This document shows, one piece after another, positions 60,594 through 64,000 of a stretch of DNA of 64,000 nt. The stretch is from Altibacter sp. HG106. Lineage in GTDB: Bacteria; Bacteroidota; Bacteroidia; Flavobacteriales; Flavobacteriaceae. Each line of letters opens with the position of its first letter. Position 1 is the stretch's first letter. The position numbers and the translations under genes are program-made. The notes under the pieces were generated by a model. That model worked only from the letters and a program-made list of their open reading frames with translations, had not been told where the DNA came from and ran no database searches. Location of the stretch: positions 434,001 through 498,000 of the forward strand of contig NZ_JAQQTD010000002.1 in assembly GCF_028561755.1 (NCBI RefSeq). The letters run 5' to 3'.

Positions 60594-60734
60594 ATGATAG
60601 AATTTAACTGCATGCCTGAAGGCGACGATGAAGATCCAAAACCAGTAAAACCAACTCAAGGAAAAGAATCGGAAGAGGATGGTAAACAAGTAAAACCAAG
60701 CCAGGGAAAAGAATCTGAGGAATTAGATGATTAG
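60594..60734 (+). CDS. Repeat-containing mini-protein
   Basis: 46 residues with an internal duplication: 'KPVKPTQGKESEED' followed by 'KQVKPSQGKESEEL'. It overlaps the next gene by 8 bases. A perfect TACGGT-TT-ACCGTA dyad lies upstream at 60542-60555. It is short, so the call is tentative. Confidence 0.45.
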   Translation: MIEFNCMPEGDDEDPKPVKPTQGKESEEDGKQVKPSQGKESEELDD

Positions 60735-61377
60735 ATTTTACACTGCGCTGCTTCTTTTTTGCAGTACTGTCTTGGTAAATTATCTGGATGAGTTAATCCC
60801 TGAATTTAGAGGCTTTACAATTTTTGGGAAAGAATACTCTATAATTGAGGGGTATCGTTCAGTTGACATGATGTGGGGTTTGGCTCAAAAACTTGAGTTT
60901 GTTGTTTTTATTCTGGCTGGATTGGTTTTATTGAGTGCTATTGATAATTGGTCGGCCAAGAAATTACCAAGAAGATTTAAGTATGCTTTTTATGCTGTTG
61001 GAACAATACTGCTGCTCTTTAATTTGTGGTTGGCTGCCAATGTTGTGATTGACTTTGTAATTGGTTTTGATAGATCAATGTTATTGCTAACCTTCATTTT
61101 TATCTGTGTGATTTGGGTTGTAATGTTAGGAGTGATATATGTGATAAGAAGGATCTACGTAAACAAAGAGGAAAAGAAGCTCGAGAAGTTTAATGAAAAA
61201 CTTGATTTGGTTTCCATTCAAGCTGTGGAAATGTCGAGAGAAATAGAGATGATTGAGGCCATTGCTGATGAAATGAAAGACAAGGATAATGTAGCGAGCT
61301 GGAGAGTTGTTTTAAAAACAAAGGCTCGCGCAATTTACGAAGCTGCTGAGAAAGTTTTGAATACAATTGAAAAGTAA
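60727..61377 (+). CDS. Phage membrane protein with C-terminal coiled coil
   Basis: 216 residues. Four predicted transmembrane helices (about 2-16, 53-72, 85-103 and 115-139, the last 'LLTFIFICVIWVVMLGVIYV'), then a coiled coil ('KLEKFNEKLDLVSIQAVEMS'). It is not a usual virion protein. It may act on the host membrane, for example in exclusion. Confidence 0.55.
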   Translation: MIRFYTALLLFCSTVLVNYLDELIPEFRGFTIFGKEYSIIEGYRSVDMMWGLAQKLEFVVFILAGLVLLSAIDNWSAKKLPRRFKYAFYAVGTILLLFNLWLAANVVIDFVIGFDRSMLLLTFIFICVIWVVMLGVIYVIRRIYVNKEEKKLEKFNEKLDLVSIQAVEMSREIEMIEAIADEMKDKDNVASWRVVLKTKARAIYEAAEKVLNTIEK

Positions 61378-61379
61378 AA

Positions 61380-61622
61380 ATGGGAGAAAATAAGTTGAGG
61401 CAAGAACATGATCAGAACGCATTTGTTTTGGAATGGTTCGAAAATTTAATCACAATAGATTCACCAAAAAACATTCTGGAAACCTTAGATATATTATTTG
61501 ATGGATTTTTAGAAAGCGAAGCTGCTAACATTAAATCGGATAGGGTCCGATGTAGGTTATTGTATAATGAGGTGAAAAGTTTGTTGGAACAAAAAATCAG
61601 TCATGCTGAAGAATCTGTTTAG
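61380..61622 (+). CDS. Small phage protein, unknown function
   Basis: 80 residues, acidic and helical ('FVLEWFENLITIDSPKNILE'). It overlaps the next gene by 20 bases. Confidence 0.5.
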   Translation: MGENKLRQEHDQNAFVLEWFENLITIDSPKNILETLDILFDGFLESEAANIKSDRVRCRLLYNEVKSLLEQKISHAEESV

Positions 61623-62049
61623 AAAGAAGTTAGACTTTCATGATCAAGAGATCCTGAATCCATTTGGTTATGAAGCGGGAGATTTTACGAAATCTAGAAC
61701 GTACATGAATTTGGTAAATGGAGAGGAAGAGAGCCACAAAAGAATGTTGAAACAATTGAGTGAGAAAACTTTCTTAGGTGGTATTCCGATTGCGGAAACA
61801 CATGCCTACGGGACCAAAATAACGAGAGATTTTCTCTTCAATAATTTGAAACGAGGAAATAGAAAGTTTGCATCCACAATAAGGATTACAGTATCTATTG
61901 GGGATAATTCATTTACAGTTAATTTAAAAGTGATGGATATCCAGCCTTCAAGCCGAGTAGAGCAAAAAGATAAATGTGATGTCAGTCAGTTTCGCAGTTT
62001 TTCTGAATTAGGCTTTGAAATTGACACGTATTTTACTGTGAGAAAATAA
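61603..62049 (+). CDS. Phage protein, unknown function
   Basis: 148 residues, C-terminal half beta-like ('KFASTIRITVSIGDNSFTVN', 'FRSFSELGFEIDTYFTV'). No family recognised. Confidence 0.5.
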   Translation: MLKNLFRKKLDFHDQEILNPFGYEAGDFTKSRTYMNLVNGEEESHKRMLKQLSEKTFLGGIPIAETHAYGTKITRDFLFNNLKRGNRKFASTIRITVSIGDNSFTVNLKVMDIQPSSRVEQKDKCDVSQFRSFSELGFEIDTYFTVRK

Positions 62050-62050
62050 T

Positions 62051-62058
62051 TATATTTG
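62051..62058 (+). promoter_or_regulatory. -7 box (TATATTTG) upstream of a nearby terminator
   Basis: Perfect TAnnTTTG match. Transcription from about 62064 would meet the terminator at 62105-62132 after about 65 nt, so it may make a short RNA or a conditional leader for 62265 and the tape measure gene. Confidence 0.45.
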
Positions 62059-62104
62059 TTTATCAACTTAGTATAGATCGTGTTATCGCGAGATCTTCAT
62101 TTTT

Positions 62105-62132
62105 AAGCCGCCTGTTTGGGCGGCTTTTTTTA
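62105..62132 (+). terminator. Terminator/attenuator ahead of the tape measure unit
   Basis: AAGCCGCC / GGCGGCTT with a 6-base loop followed by a run of T. Confidence 0.85.
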
Positions 62133-62148
62133 TTTTTGAGTTGTCGAA

Positions 62149-62260
62149 TCAAGAGTGTGAATTTTAAGGAAACCGTGGAAGGTGCCCACCTGTGGTAACT
62201 ACGGTGGCAGTTTGTGAATACACTCTTGAGCTGGACAAGCGCCTTCCCGACCTTAAATTG
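62149..62260 (+). promoter_or_regulatory. Structured leader with alternative pairings
   Basis: TCAAGAGTGT (62149-62158) pairs exactly with ACACTCTTGA (62220-62229). Inside, AGGT-GCCC-ACCT and ACCGT / ACGGT can pair. Alternatively, GGAAGGTGC pairs with GCGCCTTCC and TTTAAGG with CCTTAAA downstream. These pairings exclude each other, as in regulatory leaders. No known RNA family is recognised. Confidence 0.45.
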
Positions 62261-62264
62261 AGTC

Positions 62265-62438
62265 ATGTCAAATCAAGAGAAGTATTACCGAAACAAAAGT
62301 GATATAAAGTCAATTGAAGGTATTGAAGTGGACTCAGGCTCTCTTTGGAGATGGGATTCCAAATTGAAAGTGTTGGTGCTTGAAGATGAGGACCAGCATG
62401 TCACTGCTTATAGATCAGATGAATTTGATCTTGATTAA
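62265..62438 (+). CDS. Small phage protein, unknown function
   Basis: 57 residues, acidic ('IKSIEGIEVDSGSLWRWDSK', 'LVLEDEDQHVTAYRSDEF'). It stands alone between a structured leader and a terminator. Confidence 0.45.
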   Translation: MSNQEKYYRNKSDIKSIEGIEVDSGSLWRWDSKLKVLVLEDEDQHVTAYRSDEFDLD

Positions 62439-62440
62439 CC

Positions 62441-62467
62441 AAAGCCCTGCATTGCGGGGCTTTTTTC
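62441..62467 (+). terminator. Terminator after the 62.3 kb small gene
   Basis: AAAGCCCTGC / GCGGGGCTTT hairpin (one mismatch) followed by a T-run. Confidence 0.8.
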
Positions 62468-62524
62468 ATGTCACAGAATTTTGAAAGGATCTTCAATAAC
62501 ATTGGGGTATAATTTTCAACCCCT

Positions 62525-64000
62525 ATGACTAAAAGAATTGTAGATGAAGTGATGCGGTTTTCCATTGTTGTCAATGGAAATAGTGCGCAGAAAGAGCTCT
62601 ACGATTTAGAAAAGCGTAAACGCACCCTTATTCAAGCAAATAAGGATCTTCGTGCGGAGCGCTCAAAGCTAGACAAGTCATTAAATCCGGAGAAGTATAA
62701 GAAGCTCTCTGCAGAGATACAGAAAAACTCGGATGAGCTTGAACAAAACCGTTCAAAAATGAGCGCCCTGCAAAAAGCGGTCGGGGTGACCGGTCTTACG
62801 ATGGGGCAATTGCGAAAGCGTGCCATGGGTCTTAGGGCACAGTTGGATAACATGGTACCTGATACGGTTCAGTATAAAAAATTACAACATGAGCTGCAGC
62901 AAGTTAATAAGAGAATGTGGGAGTTAAGAAATGGAGCTCGTGCTTCACAAGGCGCTCTCTCAAAGCTTGCTAATGGCTTCAATAAATACTTGGCTTTGGG
63001 TTCTGCGGTGGTGGCCACATTAACGGGAGTTGTATTTTCTTTCCAAAAGTTTATTGACTACGCCGGGAAGCTAAGTGATGCACAGGCGAACGTGCAAAAA
63101 ACGACTGGTCTTACAAAAAAGGAAGTTGATGATATGACCAAATCTTTTGGAGCATTTTCAACAAGAACTACCCGAATTGAATTACTCGAGCTTGCGGAAG
63201 AGGCCGGTCGGTTAGGCATCAAGGGGAAGCGGGACATTATGGCTTTTGTAGAGCAGGCCAATAAATTAAAAGTTGCTTTGGGTGATGACTTATCTACTGA
63301 ACAGATTCGCGAAGTTGGTAAGTTGGTTAATGTTTATAAAGTCGGGACTGAGACTGGTAAAGATTTCGCCGGGTCCATGGATTCTCTAGGATCTGCTATT
63401 AATGAGGTAGCCGCTTCAGGAGCGAATCAGGCCGGCTTCTTAGTTGAATATTTGAAAAGACAGGCTGGTATTGCAGCACAGGCTAAGATATCAGCAGCGG
63501 ACAATATAGGTTATGCGGCTACATTTGATGAAATTGGACAAAGCGTTGAAGTAGCAGCTACTGCTATGAATAAGGTGATTTTGGATATGTTTCAAAATCC
63601 CGGTGAATATGCGAAAATTGCAGGAGTTAGTATAAAGGAATTTAACAAGTTACTCGAGGAGGATAGTAACGAAGCAATGATCAAGTTCCTGGAGGGGCTC
63701 AATGGAAACAATGAAGGACTTTCGGTCATGACTCAAAAAATAGAGGAGCTGGATGCCGGAGGTACAAGAGGTGTCCAGGCGCTAGCAGCGCTATCTGGTG
63801 CTACTGATATTCTTCGTAAGCGGCAAGAGACCGCTAACGATGCTCAAAAAGAAGCGATTTCTCTTACTAATGAATATAACCTGAAGAATGATAATCTCGC
63901 GGGTCTTATCGAAAAGATTGGCCGCCGATTCCGTGCCGTTTTTGCGTCTAGAGCATTAACCAAAGGACTAGAATCATTCTTAAAGTTGATTGGAAGAATT
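62525..64000 (+). CDS. Phage tail tape measure protein (3' truncated by window)
   Basis: 492 residues are visible. An N-terminal coiled coil (about 20-130; 'KELYDLEKRKRTLIQANKDL') leads to a hydrophobic segment ('YLALGSAVVATLTGVVF', about 155-171) and then a TP901-type core ('LTKKEVDDMTKSFGAFSTRT', 'ELLELAEEAGRLGI', 'INEVAASGANQAGFLVEYLK'). These are typical of tape measure proteins that set tail length and help DNA entry. The gene continues past 64000. Confidence 0.9.
   Translation, partial: MTKRIVDEVMRFSIVVNGNSAQKELYDLEKRKRTLIQANKDLRAERSKLDKSLNPEKYKKLSAEIQKNSDELEQNRSKMSALQKAVGVTGLTMGQLRKRAMGLRAQLDNMVPDTVQYKKLQHELQQVNKRMWELRNGARASQGALSKLANGFNKYLALGSAVVATLTGVVFSFQKFIDYAGKLSDAQANVQKTTGLTKKEVDDMTKSFGAFSTRTTRIELLELAEEAGRLGIKGKRDIMAFVEQANKLKVALGDDLSTEQIREVGKLVNVYKVGTETGKDFAGSMDSLGSAINEVAASGANQAGFLVEYLKRQAGIAAQAKISAADNIGYAATFDEIGQSVEVAATAMNKVILDMFQNPGEYAKIAGVSIKEFNKLLEEDSNEAMIKFLEGLNGNNEGLSVMTQKIEELDAGGTRGVQALAALSGATDILRKRQETANDAQKEAISLTNEYNLKNDNLAGLIEKIGRRFRAVFASRALTKGLESFLKLIGRI

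Larger units (their letters stand above)
28574..64000. mobile_element. Tailed-phage prophage (right end beyond window)
   Basis: Continuous phage-type content: repressor, early regulators, primase-helicase, lysis genes, S49 head protease, capsid, terminase, portal and tape measure protein. The left border is set by the tRNA fragment. No integrase, excisionase or right attachment site is seen in the window, so the element must extend past 64000. Base composition is visibly more AT-rich than the host region. Confidence 0.9.

Noticed and set aside
62149-62260. Known riboswitch or self-splicing intron
   Set aside because: No recognised conserved core of any named RNA class is visible; only generic stems can be supported.
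28574-64000. Mu-like transposable prophage
   Set aside because: No transposase A/B genes are seen in the early region; instead there is a primase-helicase and a tRNA-derived att site.

Overview
The window is a chromosomal segment from a marine-type member of the Flavobacteriaceae (Bacteroidetes). Evidence for this is the type IX secretion C-terminal sorting domains, the gliding genes gldB and gldC, the Bacteroidetes promoter -7 box (TAnnTTTG) in front of many genes, and host genes with typical flavobacterial features such as a FtsZ with a very long acidic tail and a MraY with a large insertion. No species name can be given from the sequence alone.

Positions 1-28155 are ordinary host chromosome: the end of a secreted protein, rlmN, a secreted T9SS protein, a polyprenyl diphosphate synthase, an ECF sigma factor with a putative membrane partner and an outer-membrane barrel, dnaG, a LuxR-type regulator with a degenerate receiver, nadE, gldBC, engB, a hydrolase, and then the complete division and cell wall cluster mraZ-rsmH-ftsL-ftsI-murE-mraY-murD-ftsW-murG-murC-ftsQ-ftsA-ftsZ. 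A four-copy MraZ operator lies in front of mraZ.

From about 28574 to the right edge (beyond 64000) lies a tailed-phage prophage. Its left end abuts a 20-base tRNA 3' end, reading leftwards, which is the expected scar of integration into a tRNA gene. The intact tRNA and the integrase are predicted to lie beyond the window. Prophage layout: leftward repressor and rightward early genes (28624-31468); a primase-helicase that copies the host DnaG architecture (31478-34678); a cluster of TTCAACACA repeats that may be the replication origin (34690-34858); accessory genes; an unusual island of small ORFs bracketed by long perfect inverted repeats (36134-38051) that truncates a cytosine methyltransferase; then a late region starting from a perfect -7 box at 38219: tail-fibre-like genes, lysis genes (membrane PAS protein, holin-like protein, GH19 endolysin, unimolecular-spanin-like lipoprotein), head protease and capsid, terminase, portal, head-tail genes and the start of the tape measure protein.

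Two accessory insertions interrupt the late region between terminase and portal: a gene with its own promoter and terminators (52551-53003), and a leftward operon with genes typical of conjugative elements (N-6 methylase-like, ArdC-like, RadC/JAB; 53011-55261), controlled by a promoter that overlaps a perfect palindrome. The most unusual structures are the inverted-repeat-bracketed ORF island at 36.2-38.1 kb, the iteron-like cluster at 34.7 kb, and the 41-bp hairpin repeats at 28.3 kb.
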